Source: Chryseobacterium sp. FH1
GTDB lineage: Bacteria; Bacteroidota; Bacteroidia; Flavobacteriales; Weeksellaceae
Direction: 5' to 3'
NCBI RefSeq assembly: GCF_000735135.1
Contig: NZ_JPLZ01000007.1
Span: 124,001-188,000, forward strand
Length of the DNA: 64,000 bases
Both the position numbers and the translations under genes were made by a program. This document shows positions 34,134 to 41,789 of this stretch, piece by piece. Numbering within the stretch: position 1 is the stretch's first letter; every line of letters begins with the position of its first letter. The notes beneath the pieces were generated by a model. It made no database searches. It had not been told where the DNA came from and saw only the letters and a program-made list of their open reading frames with translations.

Positions 34134-34862
34134 ATGATTTTACGAGGAGAAAATTTAATCAAGGAATACGGACCGAAAAAGGTGGTGAAAGGCGTGTCAT
34201 TGGAAGTTCAGCAAGGCGAAATCGTCGGACTTTTGGGACCAAATGGTGCGGGGAAAACGACGTCGTTTTATATGATTGTTGGATTGGTAAAGCCGACTTT
34301 AGGAAACGTTTTCCTTGATAATCAAAATATTACGCAGGACGCGATGTACAAACGTGCGCAAAAGGGAATCGGCTATTTGGCGCAGGAAGCATCGGTTTTC
34401 CGGAAGTTGTCTGTGGAGGACAATATTCTGGGCGTGTTGCAATTGACGAAGCTTTCCAAAAAGGAACAGCAGAAAAAATGCGATGAATTGATTGAGGAAT
34501 TCCACCTGGAACACGTGCGTAAAAACCGTGGCGACTTGCTCTCCGGAGGTGAAAGACGCCGTACGGAAATTGCGCGTTGCTTGGCGACCAGTCCAAATTT
34601 TATTCTTTTGGATGAGCCTTTTGCAGGTGTTGACCCGATTGCGGTGGAGGATATTCAGAAGATTGTGAGGTCTCTGGTGGAGAAGAATATCGGGATTTTG
34701 ATTACCGACCACAACGTTCAGCAGACTTTGGCGATTACCAACAAAACGTATATTATGTTCGAAGGGAAAATCCTGAAAGAGGGAATTCCTGAGGATTTGG
34801 CGAATGACCCGGAAGTGAGACAGGCTTATCTTGGGGAGAATTTTAGGTTTGAGAAGATATAA
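34134..34862 (+). CDS. lptB: LPS export ABC transporter ATP-binding protein LptB
   Basis: 242 residues, standard LptB length. It supplies energy to LptFG for moving lipopolysaccharide out of the inner membrane. Walker A GPNGAGKT at 35-42, Q-loop [19 protein letters not shown], signature [16 protein letters not shown], Walker [17 protein letters not shown] and the LptB-typical C-terminal YLGENFRF. The start [13 protein letters not shown] aligns with the family's usual N-terminus. Other lpt genes are not in the window. Confidence 0.95.
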   Translation: MILRGENLIKEYGPKKVVKGVSLEVQQGEIVGLLGPNGAGKTTSFYMIVGLVKPTLGNVFLDNQNITQDAMYKRAQKGIGYLAQEASVFRKLSVEDNILGVLQLTKLSKKEQQKKCDELIEEFHLEHVRKNRGDLLSGGERRRTEIARCLATSPNFILLDEPFAGVDPIAVEDIQKIVRSLVEKNIGILITDHNVQQTLAITNKTYIMFEGKILKEGIPEDLANDPEVRQAYLGENFRFEKI

Positions 34863-34891
34863 ATTTAACTGGAAGAGTTTATTTGGAAAAT

Positions 34892-35791
34892 ATGAATCTC
34901 TATAAAAAAATAGAACTTAAAAATAAATTTCATAAAACTTTAAGTTTTGATGAGACTTATTTTGAAAAAGTTGCAGACTATAAAATCAGCGGTTCTGATT
35001 ATTATATAAACTTTGATTTAAATATAACTCAAAATCAAAATTCTGAAATAAACATTTTATATGATGACGGTCCAGATTCTAAAGTTTCCATTGAGTTCAT
35101 ATCGGAAGGAATTGAAAAATTTTTAGCATTTCTCCAAGCAAAGAATATTAGTATAGCAAACGGGCTCGATTTTACAATTTCAAATACCAAAAATCATCCT
35201 GTTGATTTTAAAGCAAAAATGTTTATTGTTTTTACATTTAAGCGTTTGTATCATATATTTTTTAGATTAGCTACTAAAACAATTCAAAAACCTATTAATA
35301 ATTATATTGATTCTATTAACGTAGATGTTGAAGTTCAAGAAGAGATTCCTAAATTTTATTATAATACTAATAATTTTCCATTAAGAAATCGAATTGATTT
35401 ACCAATTAATTATAAACAAAATTTATTTTTCCTAAAAACAAAGTTGATTAAAAAATATTTTTTTGATGTTGAAGATAACGCTCAAATTGAAATTTCTTTG
35501 ATATCTCATTATCAACAAGCAAAAGAAGAATTTAGGAGGATTCAATATATCACAATACTTTCAGGTAGTTCAAATGAAAACTTTATGGCTTTTCTTATTG
35601 TTAGAGATGTTTTGGAGGAGATTAGAAAGGAAATTTATTCTAAAAATTATAATTTATCAGGAATAGATATTTTCATAAACGTTTTAAATAGCAATATTTA
35701 TGAGGGATATTTAGAATCCGATTTCAAATATGATTTGTACTTTTTCATTAAAGAAATTATTTTGAGGAGTAATTCAATTTTGATACTTTAG
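34892..35791 (+). CDS. AT-rich hypothetical protein
   Basis: 299 residues from the ATG at 34892 (a TTG three codons upstream is possible). No signal peptide; one weak hydrophobic stretch near 115-125. It is rich in Asn, Ile, Lys and Tyr, and its DNA is visibly more AT-rich than the flanking genes. I do not recognise a family; the DNIT...NILYDDGPDSKVSIEFI region could be a beta-rich domain. It lies 29 bp after lptB on the same strand, without an obvious terminator between. Base composition suggests acquisition from elsewhere. Confidence 0.65.
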   Translation: MNLYKKIELKNKFHKTLSFDETYFEKVADYKISGSDYYINFDLNITQNQNSEINILYDDGPDSKVSIEFISEGIEKFLAFLQAKNISIANGLDFTISNTKNHPVDFKAKMFIVFTFKRLYHIFFRLATKTIQKPINNYIDSINVDVEVQEEIPKFYYNTNNFPLRNRIDLPINYKQNLFFLKTKLIKKYFFDVEDNAQIEISLISHYQQAKEEFRRIQYITILSGSSNENFMAFLIVRDVLEEIRKEIYSKNYNLSGIDIFINVLNSNIYEGYLESDFKYDLYFFIKEIILRSNSILIL

Positions 35792-35818
35792 AATTTTATT
35801 CAAATATCAATTCTCTCC

Positions 35819-35853
35819 TGACAAACTCCTGTCACAACCTCGCTTTACATTTG
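35819..35853 (+). promoter_or_regulatory. DinB-gene promoter with palindromic operator
   Basis: TACATTTG (-7 box) at 35846-35853 is preceded by the inverted repeat TGACA-AACTCC-TGTCA at 35819-35834, which takes the place of a -33 element. A palindrome in this position fits a site for the WYL regulator encoded at 36739-37695. Confidence 0.55.
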
Positions 35854-35874
35854 TATTAATAAAAACAAACTATT

Positions 35875-36354
35875 ATGAATGCAACAGCTACAGTCCTCAA
35901 CTCACAACAACTTTTAATCCATTGGCAAGGCCACAGAAATCTGACAAGAAGAGTGATAGAAGCTTTTCCTGAAAAAGATTTATTCGAATTTTCAATCGGT
36001 GGAATGAGACCATTTTCGAAATTGGTTTTGGAAATGATTGCCATCGGCGGACCAGCTTTGAAATCTATTGTAGATGGAACAATCAATGAATTTGATGAGA
36101 AAGCTTTCCAGCCAACTACAAAAGCTGAAATCCTTGCAAAATGGGATGAGCAGACAGAAATCATCAATGAATATTTCAGTCAGATTTCAGAAGAACGTTT
36201 TCAGGAAACTTTTAACTTATTTGGAGAATATAAATTTCCGATTTATGAAAATGTACTTTATTTCGTTGATAATGAGATTCATCATCGTGGACAAGGTTAC
36301 GTTTACCTAAGAGCTTTGGGAATCGAGCCTCCGTTTTTCTGGGAAAGATTTTAA
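35875..36354 (+). CDS. DinB-family protein
   Basis: 159 residues. DinB/DfsB four-helix bundle: N-terminal LLIHWQGHRNLTRRVIEAFPE with a metal-binding His region, central FSKLVLEMIAIGGPALKSIVDG, and C-terminal YFVDNEIHHRGQGYVYLRALGIEPP (third metal ligand in the HHRGQ motif). Family members are often bacillithiol- or mycothiol-S-transferases or thiol-dependent metalloenzymes, and this window encodes bacillithiol synthesis (bshB1). It is probably co-transcribed with the monooxygenase 21 bp downstream and controlled by the WYL regulator. Confidence 0.85.
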   Translation: MNATATVLNSQQLLIHWQGHRNLTRRVIEAFPEKDLFEFSIGGMRPFSKLVLEMIAIGGPALKSIVDGTINEFDEKAFQPTTKAEILAKWDEQTEIINEYFSQISEERFQETFNLFGEYKFPIYENVLYFVDNEIHHRGQGYVYLRALGIEPPFFWERF

Positions 36355-36375
36355 ATCAAACACATAGACTTAGAT

Positions 36376-36690
36376 ATGAAAAGTAAATATTTATATTATG
36401 GTAAATTAACTGCGAAATTAGGATATAGAGAAGAACTTTTATCCATTTTGTTGGAAGCATCAAAAATGGTTTCATCTGCAAAAGGATGTCAACTTTATGT
36501 TTTGGGCAAGGAAGAAAATGATTTGAATTCAATATACATCACAGAAATCTGGGATAGCAAAAGTGACCACGATGACTCATTAAATATTGAAGAAGTTAGA
36601 AATCTAATAAAAAAGGCTATGCCAATTCTGGAGAAGCAACCAGAAAAGGGCAAAGAAATTGAAATATTAGGAGGAATAGGGATTGAATAA
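36376..36690 (+). CDS. antibiotic biosynthesis monooxygenase (ABM)-like protein
   Basis: 104 residues, a ferredoxin-like dimeric alpha-beta barrel of the ABM type: YGKLTAKLGYREELLSILLEASKMV at the start, CQLYVLGKEENDLNSIYITEIWDS in the middle. Such proteins act as quinol monooxygenases or are only structural homologues. It is the second gene after DinB and ends at the bidirectional terminator 36719-36738. Confidence 0.82.
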   Translation: MKSKYLYYGKLTAKLGYREELLSILLEASKMVSSAKGCQLYVLGKEENDLNSIYITEIWDSKSDHDDSLNIEEVRNLIKKAMPILEKQPEKGKEIEILGGIGIE

Positions 36691-36718
36691 ATAAATGTTT
36701 GACCCAAGTTTAAACGTG

Positions 36719-36745
36719 AACCCAGCAATTGCTGGGTTTTATTTT
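36719..36745. terminator. bidirectional terminator between ABM and WYL regulator genes
   Basis: Perfect palindrome AACCCAGCAATTGCTGGGTT with T-rich flank. Confidence 0.9.
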
Positions 36746-37695
36746 AGTCTATCAGAAATATTTTGGATTAAATCAGCCATCGTATCCTTGAGATATTCTG
36801 GTTCAATAATCGTCGCATAATCTGCAAATGTAATCAACCAGCGCGGAAAACCCTCATCAATCCAACTCGTTTCGAAGGTTATGAGCATTCCGTTTTCCGT
36901 TTCTTCATCGGAAATCCAGCCGTAATATTTCATCGAATTCATAATGTGAGGCATTATTTTCTTCTCGACCAAAAGCTTGACCTGGACTTTTTCCGTATTT
37001 GATTTTTGCTTGTAATCTGCAACTTTTCCATATTCTTGATGGAATGGATTTTCTGTTTTAATGATTTTTAAAATTCTGTCAACACGGAATTGTCTGTAAT
37101 CTTTTCGCATCGTACAAAACGCCATCACATACCAATAATTGAATTCATAAAAAATCCCAACCGCTTCAATTATCCTTTCCGAAGCTTCGGTTTTTGCACT
37201 TTCATAATTGATTTTCAGTTGCGTTTTTTCAGAAATACTTTCCAGAATGGTCGGAATAATATTTTTAATCGAATCCGTTTTTTCCGGCTGATAAGAATAG
37301 ATGTTGATTTGATTTTCAATATCGGTCACCAGATTTTTCTCTGAATTCCGAAGCACAGATTTCACTTTTTCCATCGCCGAATTATAATGAGAACCGAGAC
37401 TTTCGTGCGAAAAATTCTGCATCAGTTTTTCTGCCGTTATGAAACTGAGAACTTCCTCTTTCGTAAACATCACAGGCGGAAGTTTGTAACCATCGACCAA
37501 AGAATAACCCGAACCAGCTTCCCCAAAAATCGGAATGCCTGCATTTTCCAAAGTCTTAATGTCTCTGTAAATCGTTCTGACACTCACCTCAAATTTATCC
37601 GCCAAATCCTGTGCGCGAACAATCGGTTTGCTTTGCAATTGCACCAGAATCGAGGTGATGCGGTCTATTTTTTTTATGTAATGGTCTTCATTCAT
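36739..37695 (-). CDS. YafY-type HTH-WYL transcriptional regulator
   Basis: 318 residues. Winged HTH_11 domain at about 5-65 (RITSILVQLQSKPIVRAQDLADKFEVSVRTIYRDIKTLENAG), followed by PIFGEAGSGYSLVDGYKLPPVMFTKEE, the linker of YafY/YobV regulators, and a WYL domain (about 145-230: KINYESAKTEASERIIEAVGIFYEFNYWYVMAFCTMRKDYRQFRVDRI). WYL domains sense small ligands or nucleic acids. It is convergent to the DinB/ABM pair, a common arrangement in which it represses them via a TGACA-N6-TGTCA palindrome (35819-35834). Confidence 0.9.
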   Translation of the reverse strand: MNEDHYIKKIDRITSILVQLQSKPIVRAQDLADKFEVSVRTIYRDIKTLENAGIPIFGEAGSGYSLVDGYKLPPVMFTKEEVLSFITAEKLMQNFSHESLGSHYNSAMEKVKSVLRNSEKNLVTDIENQINIYSYQPEKTDSIKNIIPTILESISEKTQLKINYESAKTEASERIIEAVGIFYEFNYWYVMAFCTMRKDYRQFRVDRILKIIKTENPFHQEYGKVADYKQKSNTEKVQVKLLVEKKIMPHIMNSMKYYGWISDEETENGMLITFETSWIDEGFPRWLITFADYATIIEPEYLKDTMADLIQNISDRLK

Positions 37696-37714
37696 TATTT
37701 TTAATTTGAAAGGT

Positions 37715-37809
37715 CTTCGACTCCGCTCAGACTGACAGATTGAGAGTCTTCAAGAACCTTAGACTGACAAAAGTAATTATTAACGATGTCACACTGAGCG
37801 GAGTCGAAG
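37715..37809. repeat. 95-bp unit with 16-bp perfect terminal inverted repeats
   Basis: CTTCGACTCCGCTCAG (37715-37730) and its exact inverse CTGAGCGGAGTCGAAG (37794-37809) enclose 63 bp. The whole is intergenic, upstream of the WYL gene. Same length as the unit at 14427-14521, unrelated in sequence. Confidence 0.8.
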
Positions 37810-37859
37810 TGTGTTCGCTACAAATGTCATTCATCTTTGTTGTTTAAAAATATCAATAG

Positions 37860-37977
37860 AAATGGGCTTCAGCCCATTTTGAACAATAGGTTTAAAAAGG
37901 CTTTAGCCGAAATTTAAAAATAAGTTTTGTCTAAAGCCATAGTTGATTGTCTATCTTATCATCGGGCTGAAGCCCGA
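37860..37977. repeat. cluster of GGGCTTCAGCCC-type palindromes
   Basis: AAATGGGC-TTCA-GCCCATTT (37860-37879), GGCT-TTA-GCC (37899-37908) with a mate CTAAAGCC at 37931-37938, and TCGGGCTGAAGCCCGA (37962-37977). No coding potential. With 37715-37809 this fills the 310-bp gap between the WYL gene and the ABC exporter. Confidence 0.75.
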
Positions 37978-38005
37978 CGCAATTGATAAACTTAATGTTA
38001 AAATA

Positions 38006-39814
38006 TCATTCATCTTTATAAGTTTTTACCAATCTATCAAGATTTAAACTTCTCGCAGATGCGTCGAAGATTTCCCGGTAAGTTCCGTCTTTTTCATACA
38101 ATTCTTCGTGCGTTCCGTTTTCCACAACTGCACCTTTTTTCATCACATAAATCATATCTGAATCCAAAATCTGCGACAACGAATGCGAAATTATCACAAC
38201 TGTTCGTCCTTGTTTTATTGCATCAAGAGAATTTTTAATTTGTTCCGTGGCGATGGCGTCTAGACTCGCGGTTGGTTCATCAAGAAAAATAATTGGTGGA
38301 TTTTTCAAAAATAATCTGGCGATGGCAATTCTCTGTTGTTGACCTCCGGAAAGTTGCGTGGCGTCGTGGTTGTAAGCTTCCGGCAAATCCATAATCTGCT
38401 CGTGGAGATAAGCTTTTGTCGAAGCTTCTTTTATTTCGTCAAATGTGGCGTGAAGATTTCCGTAACGGATATTATCCTCAATGCTTCCTTTGAAAATGTG
38501 ATTTTTTTGAAGAACCAAACCAAGGTCATCTCGCAGATAATCATTGTCAAAATCATTCAGATTATTCCCATCTAAAAGGATTTCGCCCGAATCTGGTTCG
38601 TAAAATTTACAAAGCAAATTGATGATTGTCGATTTTCCTGCGCCACTGAGTCCAACCAAAGCGGTCGTTTTTCCGTTTTCGATTTTGAGGGAAACATTGT
38701 GGAGTGCTTTCATCCCGTTTGGATAAGTGAAATCCACATTCTTGATTTCGAAGTTTCCTTTGATGGGGATATTGTTTATGGTTCCGTTTGGTTCGGTTTC
38801 TTCGTCGGCGTTCAGGATTTCAAAATAACCTTCGGCGTAAATGAAGGCGTCATTCATATCATCATAAATCCTGTGAAGCTGGCGAATAGGCGCAGAAACG
38901 TTGTTGAACAGCATAATGTGAAGCATAATCGCACCAATCGTCATCTGCTGGTCGAGCACGAGATAAACCGTCAAAAGGATAATCAAAACAACACCGAATT
39001 GCTCGATGAATGTCTTCAAACCGTCATAAATAAAACTGGTTCGCCTCGTGTAAAGCTGGCTTTCCATCAGCTTCATCTGAAGATTGTATTGCTTGCTTCC
39101 TTCAAATTTTTCTCGGACAAAACTTTTTATGACCATTATGGAATTAATCAGATTCAAAAGTCCGGACGTTTTTTGCTCACGCTGATTTCTGAGTGTTCGT
39201 CTGACGTTTCCTAATTTTTTCGCCTGTCTTGATGTGACATAAAAATAAATTGGAATCACAAAAGTTGAGACCAAACCGACGTAAACATTCTGCATATACA
39301 TCACAATCAGCGCAATAATCGCCGTCGAAAAAAGCGGAAGAATATCGATGAAAAAATTCTGAACGAGTTTTGTTAAGCTCTCAATTCCCCTGTCGATTCG
39401 GATTTGAAGTTTTCCGGATTCGTGATTTTCGTCGTTGTAATAGGCGATTCGGTAAGTCAGGATTTTGTTGATAGCTTCTTGTGCGAGTTCTGAACTGACA
39501 TTAATTCTAATCTTTTCACCATAAAATTTCTGTCCAAATTGGATGAAAATATTCGCCAATTCTTTCCCCAAAAGGATAATTGAAATCAAAGTCAGAACGT
39601 GAATTCCTTGTTCCATCGGATTGGGAAGTTGCGTCAGTTTGGTCACTTCATCCACCGTGTATTTCAAAACCAAGGGATTGACCTGAGCGAATAATGCGCC
39701 GATAAAAGTCAAAGCCAAAGTCACGAAAATCATCATTCGGTAAGGCTTGATGAAGCGTCGCAACTGCTGATAAATATGAATAAGATTGGTGGTTTTTTGA
39801 AATGGCTTTTTCAT
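38006..39814 (-). CDS. ABC exporter, fused permease and ATPase
   Basis: 602 residues, longer at the N-terminus than the copy at 4859. Six membrane helices to about residue 345, then the ATPase with Walker A GLSGAGKST, Q-loop VLQKNHIFKGSIEDNIRYG, signature LSGGQQQRIAIARLF, Walker B IIFLDEPTASLDAIAT and switch His in VIISHSLSQ. MsbA/lipid- or peptide-exporter type; the substrate is unknown. Upstream lie the CACATAG repeat copy B and the divergent adenosyltransferase gene. Confidence 0.9.
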   Translation of the reverse strand: MKKPFQKTTNLIHIYQQLRRFIKPYRMMIFVTLALTFIGALFAQVNPLVLKYTVDEVTKLTQLPNPMEQGIHVLTLISIILLGKELANIFIQFGQKFYGEKIRINVSSELAQEAINKILTYRIAYYNDENHESGKLQIRIDRGIESLTKLVQNFFIDILPLFSTAIIALIVMYMQNVYVGLVSTFVIPIYFYVTSRQAKKLGNVRRTLRNQREQKTSGLLNLINSIMVIKSFVREKFEGSKQYNLQMKLMESQLYTRRTSFIYDGLKTFIEQFGVVLIILLTVYLVLDQQMTIGAIMLHIMLFNNVSAPIRQLHRIYDDMNDAFIYAEGYFEILNADEETEPNGTINNIPIKGNFEIKNVDFTYPNGMKALHNVSLKIENGKTTALVGLSGAGKSTIINLLCKFYEPDSGEILLDGNNLNDFDNDYLRDDLGLVLQKNHIFKGSIEDNIRYGNLHATFDEIKEASTKAYLHEQIMDLPEAYNHDATQLSGGQQQRIAIARLFLKNPPIIFLDEPTASLDAIATEQIKNSLDAIKQGRTVVIISHSLSQILDSDMIYVMKKGAVVENGTHEELYEKDGTYREIFDASARSLNLDRLVKTYKDE

Positions 39815-39840
39815 TACAGCAATTTAAGAATTAATTTAAA

Positions 39841-39942
39841 AACCACATAGACACATAGAAAATGCTTAGCAGAATTAAGTTTAAATAGCTATTTGAACTT
39901 TTAGAAAAAATTGTTTTAAAATTCTATTGTGCCTATGTGGTT
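39841..39942. repeat. 102-bp unit bounded by AACCACATAG inverted repeats (copy B)
   Basis: The left end AACCACATAGACACATAG (39841-39858) and the right end CTATTGTGCCTATGTGGTT (39924-39942) are inverse with one extra base. Same ends as copy A at 33945-34051; the interior is different. Confidence 0.75.
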
Positions 39943-39982
39943 CAAAAATAAAAAGTTTAATTTTATCAGATAATATTTCAGA

Positions 39983-40555
39983 ATGAAAATATATACAAAA
40001 ACCGGCGACAAAGGCGAAACCGGACTTTACGGCGGAAGCAGAATCTCCAAAGCCAGCGCGAGAGTGGAATCTTACGGCAACATCGATGAGCTGAATGCGA
40101 ACATTGGCGTTGCAAAATCACACATTGATGACGAAGCTGTCATTTCTCAACTTAAAAAAATTCAATTTGATTTGTTCACGGTCGGTTCCGAAGCTTCAAC
40201 ACCGATTGATAAATTGTTTTTGGCGAATGGAAAAGCCAGATTGCCATTGGTGATTTCAGACAACGAAATCGAAGAATTGGAAACTTGGATGGATGCGATG
40301 GAAGAGAAAGTGGAACCTTTGCAATATTTCATTTTGCCTGGCGGTGGAAAAGCATCGACGTTTCTTCACGTGGCGCGAACGGTTTGTAGAAGAGCAGAAC
40401 GTAGTTTGGTTTTCCTTAATCAATCCGAAGAAGTGCGAGCAGAATTAATCAAATATTTGAATCGTTTGTCGGATTATCTTTTTGTTTTGGCGAGATATGT
40501 TTCGAAGTTGAATAATGAGCCGGAGGAATATTGGAATCCTAATGATAGAAAATGA
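39983..40555 (+). CDS. cob(I)yrinic acid a,c-diamide adenosyltransferase, PduO type
   Basis: 190 residues. PduO-type ATR: TGDKGETGLYGG at 6-17 binds the ATP triphosphate, ESYGNIDELNANIGVAKS near 30-47, and the C-terminal ARTVCRRAERSL and LNRLSDYLFVLAR helices carry the family Arg/Asp residues. It attaches adenosine to cobalamin, giving the coenzyme form. It is likely a single gene. The context gives no B12-dependent enzyme in the window. Confidence 0.94.
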   Translation: MKIYTKTGDKGETGLYGGSRISKASARVESYGNIDELNANIGVAKSHIDDEAVISQLKKIQFDLFTVGSEASTPIDKLFLANGKARLPLVISDNEIEELETWMDAMEEKVEPLQYFILPGGGKASTFLHVARTVCRRAERSLVFLNQSEEVRAELIKYLNRLSDYLFVLARYVSKLNNEPEEYWNPNDRK

Positions 40556-40608
40556 TTTTAACCACAAAAGCTTATTGAATTTTAATTAAATTTTTTTTAA
40601 AAAACGCG

Positions 40609-40737
40609 ATGAAAAAACTGATTCTAATACTAATTGGAGCAAGTCTTCTAACTTCTTGTAAGGTTTCTAAACCAACTAATGAAACTCCAAAAGGCTTTTT
40701 CTTCAAATGGAAACATAAAAAGAATAATGAGAAATAA
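40609..40737 (+). CDS. 42-residue lipoprotein
   Basis: Short frame MKKLILILIGASLLTSC with a clear lipobox (LTSC, Cys17) and a basic tail KWKHKKNNEK. Its last 11 bases overlap the start of the next membrane-protein gene, which supports it being real. Possibly a remnant or a genuine micro-lipoprotein of unknown role. Confidence 0.55.
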   Translation: MKKLILILIGASLLTSCKVSKPTNETPKGFFFKWKHKKNNEK

Positions 40738-40933
40738 AAATTTAATTAATGTTTTTATTATAATTATTGGGATTGTAATCAGTTCGGTTGGTGTATTTTT
40801 CAAAATTACACATTGGAGTTTCTTCGGAATTTCAGCAAGTCAATTATTACTAATAGGAACAATTTTAGAAATTGCAGGAGGTTTATTACTTTTGTATAAT
40901 TTGGTTTTTCCTAAAAAGTCCAATGATTTATAA
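40727..40933 (+). CDS. 68-residue two-helix membrane protein, GldL-N-like
   Basis: Start taken at ATG 40727, overlapping the end of the 42-residue lipoprotein gene by 11 bp; the longer frame from 40679 uses a non-ATG start. Two membrane helices (about 6-28 and 38-60) enclose FFKITHWSFFGISAS, which recalls the FKIxHWPG motif of GldL, the T9SS/gliding motor protein, but the long cytoplasmic part of GldL is missing. Small proteins of this form are common in Flavobacteriia. The stop is 1 bp before thiamine diphosphokinase. Confidence 0.7.
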   Translation: MRNKNLINVFIIIIGIVISSVGVFFKITHWSFFGISASQLLLIGTILEIAGGLLLLYNLVFPKKSNDL

Positions 40934-40934
40934 A

Positions 40935-41585
40935 ATGAAAAAAGCCCTACTTTTCATCAACGGCGAACCGCCAAAGGAATTTCCAAATCTGTCAGATTAT
41001 GAGTTGATAGCTTGTACAGACGGCGCTTTTCATTATTTGAAGGAATTGAATTTTCCTTTGGATAAGTTGGATTTTATTTCGGGCGATTTTGATTCTCATT
41101 CAAATGACGAGGAAATTCTTCAATCCGAAGTTCACGGTTTTGAAATCATCGAAACGCCTGACCAAAATAAAACGGATTTTCACAAAGCAATAGAAATTAT
41201 TCTTGAAAAAGGTTTTGAAGATATCGATGTTTATGGTGCAAGTGGAGGTGAGCAAGACCATTTTCTTGGGAACTTGAGCGTCGCTTTTTTCTTTAAAAAT
41301 AAAGTGAATCTTAGATTTTTTGATAATTATTCATCCTATTATTTTATTCCAAAAGAATTCTCAATTTCTGATGTGAAGGACAAAATGATTTCGTTGATGC
41401 CGTTTCCAATTGCTAAGAATATTGAAACTAAAGGTTTGAAATGGCCTTTGTACAAAGAAGATTTGATTCTTGGTGAAAGAATTGGAACAAGGAATATTGC
41501 AGAGAATCAGGAGGTTTCCATTAAATATAAAGAAGGTGATTTGCTGATTTTTGTTGGGGAAAAATCTAACGCAAAGGCGGACTAA
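40935..41585 (+). CDS. thiamine diphosphokinase
   Basis: 216 residues with start at ATG 40935. It makes thiamine diphosphate from thiamine and ATP in the cytoplasm. Family landmarks: LIACTDGAFHYL, LDFISGDFDSHS, TPDQNKTDFHKAIEII (catalytic Asp cluster DxxKTD, about 77-92) and YGASGGEQDHFLGNL. The C-terminal residues (SNAKAD) are encoded inside the left arm of the inverted-repeat unit 41567-41691, so the tail may have changed when that unit arrived. Confidence 0.92.
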   Translation: MKKALLFINGEPPKEFPNLSDYELIACTDGAFHYLKELNFPLDKLDFISGDFDSHSNDEEILQSEVHGFEIIETPDQNKTDFHKAIEIILEKGFEDIDVYGASGGEQDHFLGNLSVAFFFKNKVNLRFFDNYSSYYFIPKEFSISDVKDKMISLMPFPIAKNIETKGLKWPLYKEDLILGERIGTRNIAENQEVSIKYKEGDLLIFVGEKSNAKAD

Positions 41586-41691
41586 CATCTTTCATTCATC
41601 AATTACAAGTCGCCAATTGGAATATTTGGTGATGCTTGATTTGCGACTTATTACGATTTGTGATTTTAAATTTTCCTGCGCCTTTGCGTTA
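41567..41691. repeat. 125-bp unit with 13-bp perfect terminal inverted repeats, overlapping the end of thiamine diphosphokinase
   Basis: TAACGCAAAGGCG (41567-41579) and CGCCTTTGCGTTA (41679-41691). The left arm runs through the last codons of the gene. Confidence 0.75.
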
Positions 41692-41789
41692 AAATATCAT
41701 CATCATTTTTTTATAGAATTATTAACGTAGAAATTCAGTTTTTTTAATCATTTTTGTACCGTAAAACAATTAACTTTTTTTAGCCGGAA

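Noticed and set aside
37715-37977. Palindrome cluster taken for a CRISPR array
   Set aside because: Repeats are not directly repeated, spacing is irregular and no cas genes are present.
40679-40726. Longer start for the two-helix membrane protein
   Set aside because: The extra residues are the out-of-frame reading of the lipoprotein gene; ATG 40727 fits the overlap.
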